A stretch of DNA of 64,000 nt from Hygrocybe punicea. Its lineage: Eukaryota; Basidiomycota; Agaricomycetes; Agaricales; Hygrophoraceae. The position numbers and the translations under genes were made by a program. Within the stretch, counting starts at the first letter, position 1. Every line of letters begins with the position of its first letter. The DNA lies in assembly GCA_963556145.1 (NCBI GenBank), contig OY744466.1, forward strand, positions 558,001 through 622,000, in the 5' to 3' direction. Below the pieces are notes generated by a model. It was not told the origin of the DNA, made no database searches, and saw only the letters and a list, made by a program, of their open reading frames with translations. This document shows, piece by piece, positions 35,379 to 47,388 of this stretch.

Positions 35379-36835
35379 TCACTCCCCCTCTTTCCTGCTG
35401 CCGTCATCTGTCCTCCCTCAACTGAAAATAATGATGATACCATTGCTTCACCACCATTTAGATTCCAATCACACCGCAGCATACTGTCCACTTACCACAT
35501 CCGGCCCTTCATCATTTATTTTGTATATGTTTGTCGACAACACTTGGATTGCACTATCCCAGCGAAAGATGTGTATGCACTGAATCCCATTCCAATAATA
35601 CTTTATCAGAATTTCCGGCCGTTGAGAATGTAATTCAACATGATTTTGTACTCGATTGTTGTGAGAAGACATGTTTGACTTTTGACATCTTCAACGTTCG
35701 CCCAACTTCTTTATATCACTCCCCTATTTCATCAGAAGCCACTATAGGGTCCTCCTGTCTCACCGTCGATCTCAATGACTTCAACGATGACTGACTCAAA
35801 TGTCACCTTCGATCAACTAAACTCCAATGGCACCTTACTATCCCATGCTCTCATATATACACCTCTGACCATTATGATCACTGATCCAAGCGCCCCTTTT
35901 CCAATGTCGGGCTGTTCTCTCATCTTTGGCTTCATGCCCTGCATGAACCCCCGTCGCATTTTTCCAAAACTATTTCCTTTGATGCTGAACTACTGCTTTC
36001 TCTGAATGATGAAGGCATCTGGTTGACATCCAATGCCCTACTCCACTACTTCATTGCGCCAGGCACGCCCGACCCTCCTGATGATAGTTTGTATTATGTT
36101 GGAGGTAAAATCGTCAACATGAACGAGACGACAAATGTTGGTGAAGGCCACTGCGTTGACAATTACATTGCTCAAATTGATGCCTTTCAATTTCACGCCA
36201 TCCCCTCCATACTTCCTCCCATCCCACCAACCATCCTCGTAAGCAGCCTGGTAAGCTACTACACTCCCTATTCCCCGCTTTACATCTTTTCAATCTTTTT
36301 AGGCCGGTCCCAAACTTTCCGAAAAACAATTTGCATTAGATGTCACTCAATTCACAGTTCATGGTAACCGCGAGAGCAAACATGTTATACGCTATCCCAC
36401 ATCCAATCCCCGTTTCAAAAACCTGAAGTCACCCACCATCGGATCTCTGTGTACAATAGCCAGCACATTGTACACAGAACCTGGTACCAATCAATGGCTT
36501 CCCATTGAAGTGAAGGAAATCACCTTTCTGAAGATGCCACCTACTCCCTCTTCTCCCAAAGGCACATTCACGCTCTCCATGTTCCATGTCCCCTTTCACT
36601 TACTTCCATGCAAGAGAAACCCAGCAAATGGAAATGGACCTCCGACATTCAGGAAGGCCCCTCTAAACGAAATTGTTCTCCATCCCCCCACGACCCCTTC
36701 CACGATCCCTTCCCTCCTGATCACTCTCCCTTACTCCCTTTACCCCTTGAATCCGAAAATAACTCCCCTCTTGACATCCCCGAAGAAAAAATGCCCTGTA
36801 AAACACGCAAAACCAAATAAATTTTTTTAACCACC
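35379..36835 (+). pseudogene. Accessory ORF of the Helitron region, OB-fold-like candidate
   Basis: Downstream of the helicase a second gene can be followed. It reads SLYYVGGKIVNMNETTNVGE and VDNYIAQIDAFQFHAIPS to about 36249, a GT...AG intron of about 53 nt to 36303, then AGPKLSEKQFALDVTQFTVH, PTIGSLCTIASTLYTEPGTN and WLPIEVKEITFLKMP. A Ser/Pro-rich tail follows, ending in a basic KMPCKTRKTK (36820) by a frame change. Short beta-like strands around GGKIVNM and IGSLCTIASTL suggest an OB-fold, and RPA-like OB proteins accompany some Helitrons; this is inference only. Earlier frames (35531-36005) may be upstream exons. Integrity is uncertain. Confidence 0.4.
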
Positions 36836-37757
36836 TTCATTCCTGTATAATATCGTTCTCCAACCCATCTCGATCCCCGTGTAATAACATCTTAACAATT
36901 GTAACGATTGTAGTTTGCTTTCTAATCCTATTTCATTCCCCCAATGCAAAGCGTGCAGCGCGCAGCAGCCCCTTGTAACTCTGAAGATTGGGCACCAAAT
37001 TCTTAGCACCCTTAAGTGACCCCCCAGCTTTTGGCTTTGCCCATCTCCTCAAATATTTTCATAATTTTGCCTAATTTTACTAGCCTAAAAAGGCAAATTT
37101 TCAAAAAACATCGGCTATAGCCGTGGCAACACTACCACAACGAAGGATCCACATGAGTCTGGAGACGCTGGAGACGGTTACACACTTTTGTGTGCCAGAG
37201 ATGAGATCAAAAAACAGATCGACAGGCCAGCTAGAGCAGCGATTCAAGCCTACATGCAACGTGAAACTGGACTAGCACTTGGCAACTGGGTTCCTCGGGT
37301 ACGTCGATGGGCTTGACTTTGGTTACCGACACTCCAAATAGCTTGTTCGGCATGGAAAGAAAAACTTAAACCACTCAACAAGGTGCGGATGTCGCGGAAT
37401 GTCAAGGTGTGCCAATTATGTACATGAAATGTGCTATCTAATGCATACAGTTTGCTCAGGTCGCTCGAATTTGGAGAGGTTCAGTTCTTCTTCCAGGCAG
37501 AGGTACAAGAACAGACCCGAACTCTTGCCCTCATTTCTATTTAGTCCCCACCAGACGAAGAACTGTTTCAAGAATCATACAAGACTATTTGGGTGACAAG
37601 ATATCAAGGGGCCGAGGGGTTGGAAGTTGTTGAGGTCAAGAATATTAAATCTGTTGTTTGTATTGCCCCACTCCCTTCAGGTGATGGATACTTTTTTGTA
37701 GCAGAAAAACTTGGGCTTGAAGTTACTGCTCTGGCAGACGCAGACAGCAAGGATATG

Positions 37758-38467
37758 TAGGCATATGTTTTTGTATCTTTTCTTATTTTCACATTTTATC
37801 TGGATGCGGAGCTGAATACAATTGGGGTGATGGAGCGTATACTAGTACATGAATGCGAGAACAAAAAAACAATGAACTACACCCTCTGCCACTTCAACGG
37901 ACACTGGTTCTCCTTCTCACCTCTGTCTACTTCCTCTTCATTTACTTCCTCTTTGGCAACATGCTGTTTCTGTATGTATGAACTGGTGGAATTCCATCCA
38001 CAATCTTCCAGTCTGGATGAGAGTGACAAGAAAGGATGTGAGATGGATGTGCACAAACATGTTGAGTCTTGTCTGTGGCATCAGTAGGTAGTTTCCCACT
38101 TGTTGAAGTCAGCATTGTCAGAGAAGCATGCAAGACCACATACCTTTCTTTATCAGATGTCCCAGGAGCCTTTACGAGTTCGCCAGAAGAAGATTCACCA
38201 ACTAATATGCGAAGGATCTGGCAATAATTAAGTTAGGCTCGGATGCATTGATAATACAATTATATGCACCATAGGCCCGGCTTCTTTCACATCAAATGAA
38301 AGGGTATGGTATCAACCCCACCCACTTATAAGGTTGTCAATGTGCAGCGTCGGGACACAGTCGGCAGGGTATGAGGAAGCTGGCAACATGGTACGAGCAG
38401 AACAGAAGTGTCTATGTGACGTCATGCAACCATCACCTCAAGTCCAAGTCTTTCCTTCACCACAATC
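37758..38467. other. No supported gene between Plavaka and the split gene
   Basis: About 700 bp. An 86-codon frame at 37827-38087 is Ser/Thr/Phe-rich and unrecognised. The right terminus of the Plavaka transposon should lie here but I could not identify it. Confidence 0.35.
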
Positions 38468-39659
38468 ATGCCTGGCCTACAGGTGCAGCATTCTGCATCT
38501 CGTCCTTTCAAACCCCCCAGCTTGTTCTTATTACCCCAAGCAACTCCAATTCACATCGATGACTCCCCCGAAATGCCTGCAGCAACGCATTCTACATTCT
38601 TTAATCATTCTCATAATCATGACAGCTTTATTTCGACTGGAAATCACGAATACGATCAAATGCCCACACCATGCAATCCTAGATACCACTTAGAATCGCC
38701 TTCTCATTGGAATTCCGTAAGTTCTCCGAATTTCGTCTGCATATATTCACTTTAATAGTTTTGCTCATTACAGTCACTACAGCAAAGTCCCCAATTTTCA
38801 GCATCGCAACCACGTTTTCCTTCACTCATGTCTTCACCAGCTCAGCCGTTTTCTATTGAATCACTAGATCATGACACACCTCTCCACAACAGTGTGTATG
38901 GAGACCTATACCACAAGTATTTGGGAATGGATGCCAAGTTAGAAGCCTCACAGTGAGAGTTTCATGATGTAAATGACCATAATTGTTCCTGATGGTGACG
39001 GTCTCACAGAGATGCCTTCAATGCACTCACTGTCTCTTTTAGTGCACGACCTTCAACAAGTAGCGGTGGAGCCATTTTGGGCTTCTCAAATGATTCAGAT
39101 CCCTTTCAGATCCCTTTTGGACATCCATTGCTCGAGCAACTATTTGAAGCCAACTACCCTCAAGTGCGGTTCTGGAACAAGAAATCATGGAAACCAAAGT
39201 CGGAAGTCACACAAATCAACGACGTATCTGTGCGTGGCAAGACGCTCATATCAAATGGAGTAAACGTACAGTATCGCTTCGTGGAAGATGAAAATGGTGA
39301 GGTATATGATGGCTGGAAAATTGGCCAGATTACCAGCTTGATGAGAGAGGTATGGCGGGAATTCGAGCACAGGAATTGCGCACCACCAAAATGGGGCATG
39401 GTACCCACAATGCTCAACAATTTCTTGCGCGTTACATGTTATCAGCGGTTCCCTGACCTGCGGCTGTGCGACAGCAATTGGAAAATCGACTACATTGTGA
39501 CACATACATATTCCGGCTGGGGTGGCAGGAAACTTCCTGCACCTCTAAACACTTCGGACAACTACTATCCTAGAACTCCTTAGTCAGAACATGTTAGTAG
39601 TGTTGTTCTTACTAAGAGACTCAAAATCCGTGTTCCTCCCTGGTCTTCAATCCGGAGTC

Positions 39660-40285
39660 CCATGGTCCTTGTCAGTGGGAAGAATGGGGGTGGAAAATGT
39701 ATGCTAATGGTGAAAGGTGTTTGGCCCATGGGCCTCCCATGGTCAAGTGATATAATGGTACCAAGGGACTATCAAGGTAATCGAGTGTACTCCCATGGTA
39801 CTGTGGTACAGGACCATGGGTGACACATCCATTCCCATGGTCTCACAGATGCCCAGAGAATATAATCCCATGATACTGTACCCCAGGACCATGGGTGCAC
39901 TACATGGTCTCACAGACACCAAGGAAGTCAACCCCCATGGGGCTGCACCACAAGTCCATGGGTGCAGTATTCACTCCCATGGTCTCACAGACCAAGGAAA
40001 TGGACCCCCATGGGTGGTGCATATACTCCCATGGTCTCACCAAAGTGCATGGAATGTCCTCCCATGGTACCTGTTGACTGTACCATGGGTGGCACATTTA
40101 CTCCCATGGTCTCACAGACGTGCATGAAATGTACTCCCATGGTACATGTTGACTGTACCATGGGTGGTGCATTTACTCCCATGGTCTCACAGAAATGCAG
40201 GGAATGTACTCCCATGGTAGAAATGTCCCATACCATGGGTGGCAAATTGGCACCTGATGACTGAACCATGGGTGGCACATTCACT
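39660..40285 (+). repeat. CCATGG-rich 75-bp subterminal array A
   Basis: Tandem units with CCCATGG boxes, alternating CTCCCATGGTCTCACAGAC and CTCCCATGGTACNTGTTGAC followed by TGTACCATGGGTGG. Each unit contains an inverted pair (CCCATGGTAC/GTACCATGGG). The inner end carries TTGGCACCTGATGACTG. It lies inside the left arm of the KDZ element. Confidence 0.9.
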
Positions 40286-40453
40286 TAACATAACCTAACT
40301 TCACATTACAAGAAACAAGGACATCAACATTTCACACATCAGACAACAGTGTAGACGTGGCAAAAGATCAAAGGAATTGACTCAGTCACATGAGTCCATG
40401 GGTATCCAGCATAAACCTCCCCTCGCTTTTCCAAGCACATCCCATTCCTGCAT

Positions 40454-43234
40454 CTACTCCGTGTCGGATGGTTCGTCGCCTGAGGAATCAGTGTCATCAT
40501 CGGAGACTTTGAGCACTCCCTTCGATGGCCCTGGCTTTGCTGACCTGTGGGAGGCCTTCTTGCCTGTCTCATGGCAGTGGCCGCCACCATGCCACTTCTT
40601 CACCTTCTTCCTTCATCTCCTCTCGTCATCGTCCTCATCTGAAGACATGTCATTTCGCCAGTGATCCTTCCCCTTCTGCCTTGCTCGCATATCTTCGTCA
40701 TTATTGGATGTATCCCAACCCCGCTTCCTGGAAGACGTAGTTTGCTGATGAGTGGATTTCCTGCGTTGTTGGTGGGTATCATTCTCAGGTGAATCCGAGA
40801 ATGCCTCAGCACTTTTTGTGTGCTTGCGGACTGAGCTTTGCTCACGCGGTGCTGACCGATAATAATCCTTGCGACTCTTGACAAGTCATTGATTGGCATC
40901 ACTGTCAGATTCATTGTCATCCATCTCTACCCCGGATGCACCCGCACGCATCTTAAAGGTTCTTCGGGCCTTCCGATGCTTCTCCTGCCACTCAGAACAA
41001 TCCTTCAGCAGGCGTAGGGCTGAACCACTCTGAGAGACCACAATTGGGATCTCTCCACTCTTCGGATCCTCCCAGGTGAGTGCCTTTTCCTCTGTTTGTT
41101 CAATAGTCATCAGTGGCAGCAACAAATTGTGAACGAACGGCACACACCTTCCCTCCACCTCTCCAGCCTCAGCACATCATCAACAGGAGCACCCTTCTTC
41201 TTCTTCTCGATGTAGCGCATCACCAGCGTGTGGAGGGATGTGGTACCGAGGGACTTCAGGTCGAAACTGGGCCCTGGCGGCTTGCCTTTCTTTGGCCAAC
41301 CCGTGATGCGCAGATAGTTGAGCATTGCATTACTCGGGAATTTGCGCCAATGCATCTTCTTGACAAGAATATCATCGTACTCATCTTAAAGCGTGTCAGC
41401 AATAGCTCGAGAATGAAAATGCATGCTTACTGAGGCATTCCTGCATCATGGCAGTAAACACACGCTGATCACGATCACAGTTCCCTTTGCCAGGACGACG
41501 CTCGACATTGACCCCGATTAGGGATGCTAGCTGTGTACCTTGTTTCTGCAACTCCATGGATCTGGGCAGCAGCAACAATCAATCAGTCAGTGGGATCAAG
41601 AAGTGAATATCTCAACTTGAGATACATCGTGGCTCGGTCTAGTAACTTGTGAGCGTCAACGCGATTGTCATTGACGAGTTGTTGAACAAGATCAGAGCTG
41701 CCGAAGATGGTGGAGGTCTGGCGAGCAGCAGGATCTGGTCCTGTGTAGATAATTAAACCAACTACCTCAATTTGCTCTAGATTATGAAATGCGGCTGCCT
41801 ACAACCGACTGTAAGAACATGACGTGTGAATACTACAAGAACACTCACCAGTGTCGCAAATTGGTCCTTGGCTGACTGCATGGTTGATACGACAGACTTG
41901 AGCTTGTGGTTGCCTGTGTTCTCGACCACATCCAATGCATCAATATACTCCCAAATGGGCTGGAGGGCTTTCATGTGTTCCGCAGGGTCTCGGATGGATT
42001 TGATGGTCTCATTATAGATCTTAGTCATATGGATGCCAAACTTGTTGAAGGACACTATGGTACGTCAGTAAGCCATCAAAATCATCAAGGGCAGGATACT
42101 CACTGTCTCCCCTCAGGTGATGGTGAGCATACCACTTCCTGAACATGTTGTGCGGCGGAGAGGTACCGAGGTACCTCTCCAGGGGCTCACGCAGGACTCG
42201 AGAGACAGATGACTGGATGGGATAGGAATGGGTCTCCCTACTACATCGGGAAGGCTACTGACTAGGTCAACTGTGGGAACCCAGTCACATGACTGCCAGG
42301 TCCCACTACTCCAGCGGGTTCCTCGAACGAGCCGCGCATACACTCAACCCAGCTGCGAGCACTACCTCATGTCGGCTTTTCTTGTATTTTTGAGCAATCT
42401 TCTCAGCCATTTTGGCGATGAGAGCTCCCAACTGCTGTGCTTCAGCGTGGGCTTCCTTCGAAAGAGGGCCGCTGATGACCTCCCACTTGTCGTCGGATTC
42501 ATCCTCATCGTGTCACCTTCGAGTTCGGCATCGTCAACAGGCTTGCTCTGACTTGGTTTCTTTCCACCCCCTGTCTCCGAACCAGTCATGCGGGGTGGAC
42601 GGCTGTCCGATGTTTCGGGGACAGCCTCCGCTGCGAGGTCGTGATCCAGCTGCGCATCCTCAGACTCGGTATCACTGACAGCCTGGCTGTTTCCCGTCTT
42701 CTTGCGCGTCTTTGCCGATTTCGCTTCGGCCTGCTCTCTGTAATCACTGCCGGAACCCTCTGAATCCTCCTGGGCAACCGAACAGTCTAGTGGAAATTGC
42801 CAAACATCACCACGATGGAGGTGACAAAAAAAAAACGGTACGTACTGTTATTGACAGGGTCAGTGGGCCCCTCTGCTCCCTGGATATCTGCATTTTTAGC
42901 GGTAGGGGCAGTATTGTGCTGGTCAGCACCGGATCCAACCTGGAAGCGTTGTGTCAGCTCTGACAGAAGGGGGGGGGACCTCACGACTTACTCCAACCAT
43001 GCCGGAACCCATCTCATCATCTTGAAGAGTTGAGATGTCGGGGGATTTTGCCCTTGGCTGGGACTTGGAGGACAGCTTGCCTCGTCGTGCTGGTTTAGAG
43101 GACTTGACCATGGGTTGCTGGAAACTGGTTTTCGTTGACGAACCTGTATTTAGGGATGGGGAAATCGCCAAATAAAAATAAAAATAAAACAATAAATAGA
43201 GACTAGTGCAAACACAAATGACTGTACCTGCCAT
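40454..43234 (-). pseudogene. Unrecognised multi-exon cargo gene of the KDZ element
   Basis: Spliced gene traced by frame and GT...AG sites. Start MAG (43234), intron about 56 nt or more, then SSTKTSFQQPMVKSSKPARR to GSGMVGV, VGSGADQHNTAPTAKNADIQ, EDSEGSGSDYREQAEAKSAK (low complexity, acidic/basic) to DDAELEGD. After a 2-nt frame break comes KWEVISGPLSKEAHAEAQQL with AKMAEKIAQKYKKSRHE (helical); a 157-bp repeat (42156-42313) then interrupts. Next MFRKWYAHHHLRGD, SFNKFGIHMTKIYNETIKSI, LDVVENTGNHKLKSVVSTMQ, VERRPGKGNCDRDQRVFTAM, KKMHWRKFPSNAMLNYLRIT and VMRYIEKKKKGAPVDDVLRL, then a charged tail with in-frame TGA after DANQ and after DDDERR, ending at 40454. I recognise no domain. The nuclear-protein-like composition suggests DNA or chromatin association only weakly. 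Confidence 0.5.
42156..42313 (+). mobile_element. 157-bp TG...CA repeat, copy in cargo gene
   Basis: 158 bp from CGGAGAGGTACC (first base changed from T) to CCCACTACTCCA, flanked by GCGG at 42152-42155 and 42314-42317. Contains GTCACATGAC, a one-base variant of the family's TCACGTGA. It interrupts the minus-strand cargo gene. Confidence 0.85.
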
Positions 43235-45285
43235 GCTCCTGAAACAATATAGTAGTAATATAAATCCAATAACCCCATGTGCGCATAGCACAGATCCATG
43301 GGGCAATCAGGGCCGACACGCTGCCAATTCAAACCAGAGGTCTCTTGCGCACAAATGATGACTCTGGTATTGAATACAATGCCTATCACGAGGGTGCAGG
43401 GAAAAATTAGATCGAGGGTTCATAGGTAGAGCCATTGACTGACTCACCCTAAGACTTTGAGGGAGGGGTGACGTGTCCACTGCCCGGGTCGATCGTCAGC
43501 TCCAACAAGCTCTCCAACATCGCATGAACCTTTTGAAGCCACATCGGGTTAGACTTGAGATTTGATCTTGTTAACGTCATGCCCATGAGGTCATGTGACT
43601 GCAAGTTAGGTTCATAGTGCGAGGGGCGCTCGGGCACGCCAGTACATACAAACATTTCCATAATACAAAAGGACAGTGAAAAGCATGAATGAAATAAAGG
43701 GCAGATGGGGTAACTATGCTACGGGTGGGAGAACAGAGGCAATGAGGATATAGGAGCAATGGAACTGAAAAATTGGAATGGAAAAAGGGCACGGCAACAA
43801 GGCAACAAGGGTTCTCATGCAGATGCATTATAGTAGCAGAAGGAATACCGTAGAGTCAATGTACGGTGGAGGCATCAGCCTCTTTCTGCGAAAAAGGGTT
43901 CCAATTTGTGTCAGAGCGTTAGAGGGGCATGGTGGGCAGACCATTGATAGTACACATTGACAGCCTTGGCACGTCGTGGAACCTCTAGTCGATGTTGTAA
44001 GGGGTTGACGTTTTCGCAGGTCAATCTGTGCTGGCCTAAGCACCAAATGTGTGCGCTAAAAGAGCCCGCATCTGTTGCACAGCTGTGGGTTATGGTTACT
44101 CCTGGTTGCGAATAGGACCAGAAAAGGACGACTAACCACCTTCCCAGGTTGGAGAACCGAGCGATGCCAAGTGGCTGTTCTAGAGGCATAGCAATTGAAG
44201 CAGGGTCTTCAGACCATCTCAGTTTCCTTGACACCAGCGTCCTCCGTGAATACAATAGACTGGGATGAGTTCAGGACATTGGGGCTGTTGGAAGGAAAGA
44301 CATGTTGCATTGCATGAGGAAAAATAGGAAGAACACAGTCCAGCTGGGCAGAATGAGGCAAGGGTTGTGGTTGCGCCACCTGACCTTCCCACAAGTCAAA
44401 CCTTATTGGGCTTAGTTACTAATGTCCTATATATGGTAATAACCCATTCGGAACAAGGGCGCTGATGGGCTCAGGCTTTCCCATCACCATTGCCATGGCC
44501 ACGCCGATCACTCACAGGCATGCGCACTCGTCGTCGTCAACATTGGGCACAACTATTTCATTGTCCCGCCATCTTTTCTTGCAGAATTTTTTACACATCA
44601 TAGATATATCATTTTACATACTATATATAGACTAATACAAATGAAAATATGTGAAATAAAAGAGAAACAAAAGAAATAAAAAATGAGTAGACATGGGGTG
44701 CCACCGCCGAACTGGTGGGTACCCACCTTCGCAGAGGTGTCACCATTGGTCTACCATCAATGGGGGATGGTGCCAGAGGGTGGGTGAATGGATGCTGGGG
44801 GCGGGAAAGGGCGCATGGAGTGGGGGGTGGCAATGGGTGGCGAGGAAGGGGCTGGGAAGGCGAGGTGGATGGGGGAAATGGAGAGGGGATGGATGGGAGA
44901 GAGTTCCCGGCCCCGAACAAGAGGCGGGAAGGGGTAAGTACATGGGTGAAAAGCAGGAGGGAGGTGGGTACTTACCTGTACCATTAAGGGCTCCCTGCGG
45001 CCCTGCCCACATTCCACCATGAATAAAGCAGATGGGGATGTCATCTCAGATGTCCCCATCACCCATTCCATGGTTTTCACTGTCCGGATCGGTTGCGCCA
45101 CTGAGTTGCGTGAGGGTGGCGGCAGACACGGTTGCAGCGGCAATATCTCGACGACGATGACGCTGTTGATGACGCCATTGCCGTGGGCAACCCTCTACAT
45201 GTTCTTCATTGCCTTCATTGTTACGTGCCCAGTCCACCACCACTGGTTTCGAAGATCAAGGCTGGTGGTTGAAAAAGTCGGGCGC
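43235..45285. other. KDZ interior with no confident gene
   Basis: Contains a 70-codon minus frame (43449-43661, SNPMWLQKVHAMLESLLELT) that might be an upstream exon of the cargo gene, and a G/C-rich stretch from about 44690 with overlapping open frames on both strands that look compositional. 44590-44680 is AT-rich. No RNA gene or array was found. Confidence 0.35.
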
Positions 45286-45441
45286 TGGAGTGGGTCCGAC
45301 GCTGCTCACACACGAATGGGGAAGTCACGACGGAATCGGATAGGATATCATAAGATGGACTAAGACTAAGACAGGAAATCCTACATAAGGGATCCAACCG
45401 TGAGACCTAAGTCACGTGATGGACCAGGCACAACTACTCCA
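45286..45441 (+). mobile_element. 157-bp TG...CA repeat, copy
   Basis: 156 bp, TGGAGTGGGTCC to AACTACTCCA, flanked by perfect GCGC (45282-45285, 45442-45445). Contains AAGTCACGTGATGG near the right end. Nearly identical to 47389-47544. Confidence 0.88.
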
Positions 45442-45690
45442 GCGCGGCTTTGAGGACGTCCGGGGTGGCGTTCTCGGTGCGAATCGTCACTGTCATCCTC
45501 ATCATCCTTGTTTCCATCGTTGTTGAGGCAGTGGGGAGTGGGAGTGTGGCGGGAGGCGAGCTGGGAGGCAAGTGGGTGGTGGAAAGCACATGTGACTGAT
45601 CATATGGCTTTCAACCTTCCACCATCATCACCCCCTCATTTCGCCACACTCCCACTCCCCACCTCCTCAAAAATGATGGAAACAAGGAGG

Positions 45691-45790
45691 NNNNNNNNNN
45701 NNNNNNNNNNNNNNNNNNNNNNNNNNNNNNNNNNNNNNNNNNNNNNNNNNNNNNNNNNNNNNNNNNNNNNNNNNNNNNNNNNNNNNNNNN
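45691..45790. other. Assembly gap (100 N)
   Basis: One hundred N, the usual placeholder for a scaffold gap of unknown size. Order and distance across it inside the KDZ element are unproven. Confidence 0.99.
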
Positions 45791-46209
45791 TCACGACTCC
45801 CAGTCCCTCACGATGCCCCGGGCCTTATACGTGAGGCGGGACCGTATCGTCCTCCAAGATCGTTGGGGGTGGTAGATGACCAAACTGTAACTCTGCTCTG
45901 CTCCTCCATCCTCGAATGCCTCTGGGACTCACATCGCAGGGTAGGATAAAAACGTTCAAAACCATAAGTTCTTGTAGCCCAGGGTGTGAGTTCTTGTGAT
46001 CCGAAAATAGACTGGGTGGTTCGTGCGAAAGTAAATAGGTACGGTGCTGTCGAGCAGTGATGGTTCGTAGATAGGTCGAATATCCAATAAATGTCGAGGG
46101 TGGGGAAAGGGGATAGGACGGGACAAGGTACGGTGTAAACGGGGGAAAGGGAAAGCATACGGGTGCATTGGGCCATGCGGTGGCATCGGGGATTCTCGAT
46201 ACGAGGGGA

Positions 46210-46975
46210 CTAGCGCTGGGGTGCTAAGTGGTCGCGGCGGTGACTCGTTTGGGTCCCTACGGGTCGGGGAAGTCGCCAGGGTCAAGACGAGGTCGCGGGG
46301 AGCTGAACGAGGGCTCAAGGAACCGGGTATGGTGCAAGAATCCGGCCGAGAGATGGTGACGTGGCGGAACGCGGTGGGGGTCTTGGAACGGTGGGCACGG
46401 TGGTATTGGATCGAGGTGGGGTGCTCCGGGATGGTGAACGGGTGGGCGGCGAGCTTTGTGAGTCGGTCTGGAGCTGGGTATGTTGGCAGAACGGGGCCGC
46501 GCGATGGTGACGTGGCGCCTGGCCCAGGTGTCTGGAAACGACGGCGGGGGCTCGTTTGGCGCAATGGAGGGGGACGGGGGGTCCTGGCCGGTGGAACGAG
46601 GGCACGGGAGGTCGAATGGGTCCGTGTGAGGCTGGGGTACACGAAAGAACGGGGGGGCGCGACGGATCCGTGGTGTGACCAAAAACGGCGGTGGGGGCTC
46701 GTTCGGGGCGTTAGCGAGATGCAGGGTGCTCTGGGGGGTGGGCCGCGAGATTGGTGAGCTGGTCTGGGGCCGGTTGTGCTGGCAGAACGGGGCCGCGCGA
46801 TGGTGACGTGGCGCGTGGCTCGGGTGTCCGAAAACGACGGTGGGGGTTCGTTTGGCACAATGGAGGGGAACGGGGGGTCCTGGCCGGTGGGACGAGTGTG
46901 CGGGGAGTCGAATGGGTCCGTGTAGGGGTGGGGGTGACGAGAAATGGGGTCCGTGCGGCGGCGCTGCGATTTTCA
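46210..46975. repeat. About 290-bp tandem duplication in a GC-rich block
   Basis: The segment from GCAGAACGGGGCCGCGCGAT at about 46491 recurs at about 46781 and stays similar for about 160 bp through GGGTCCTGGCCGGTGG. A weaker related segment (ATGGTGACGTGGCG) lies near 46353. The surrounding 45.8-50.6 kb is markedly GC-rich. Long Pro/Arg-rich open frames on the minus strand here follow from composition and the repeats. Confidence 0.7.
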
Positions 46976-47388
46976 TTGGGTTGTCCTAAACTCGCAGTAG
47001 CGGGCTACGTGGGATCCTGATGGGGAACGCGGGGCTCCGGAACGTCGAACGAAGTTGCGGAGGGTTGTCTGGACATGGCTGGGTCTAAAGAAAGTGGAAA
47101 TTCGGGGGGTCGAAAAAAGTGACGTGGCCTGCCGCTTGGGTGCTGAGAAGGGTCGCGGGCGTGTTTTTTGGGTCAACGGGGGGCGACGCGGGGCCCTATT
47201 GGGTTGAACATGTGCACCGGGGGGTAATTTGAGTGTTGTACGGCCGTGAGTGAAGAGAAAATGCGCGGTTGCGCAGCAGTGGGTGGTGAGGCCGAAAAAA
47301 GGTCGTCTCGCGAGAAAGTCGTAAGGAGTGGGAACCCGAGAGAAAAAAGAGAGAGGCGTGGAGTCGAAGAACACTCTCATCACCACGT

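Larger units (their letters stand above)
29729..37134. mobile_element. 7.4-kb TIR element with hAT-like ends containing a Helitron gene
   Basis: Bounded by inverted repeats of about 165 bp starting TAGTGTTGCCACAGCTATAG (left) and TAGTGTTGCCACGGCTATAG (right, complement). Flanks are CCACAATG (29721-29728) and CCACAACG (37135-37142), an 8-bp duplication with one change. The Plavaka coding sequence continues on both sides, fixing the ends. The interior holds a Helitron Rep/helicase pseudogene and a downstream ORF. No hAT transposase is seen. Either a Helitron landed in a hAT-type foldback, or the unit moves as a composite. Confidence 0.85.
27210..37757 (+). pseudogene. Plavaka-type (Tnp2 domain, CACTA superfamily) transposase pseudogene
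   Basis: Transposase of the basidiomycete Plavaka group, in parts 27210-29728 and 37135-37757. The N-terminal YHCSCPKCGG is the Cys-knuckle usual at the start. A 60-nt intron near 27595-27655 is likely. The main frame (27668-29728) includes LTHCPICNEFHYE, then LLLSLDGAKLYKMKDSDCWM and FFGGIFPGPYKPKHYDSLLF, the Tnp2 core, and GCFPGNLMHLIALNIT. In-frame TGA codons at 28982 and 29243 (the second where relatives have Arg) inactivate it. It is cut after LKAMVPKLDP by the 7.4-kb element at 29729-37134, flanked by CCACAATG/CCACAACG. It resumes with CARDEIKKQIDRPARAAIQA, WKEKLKPLNKVRMSRNV and ends EKLGLEVTALADADSKDM at 37757. A further in-frame TGA is near 37313. Confidence 0.85.

Noticed and set aside
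45956..46858. 300-codon Pro/Arg-rich minus-strand frame
   Set aside because: It spans the 290-bp tandem duplication and repeats internally; stop codons are scarce because of high GC. No domain seen.
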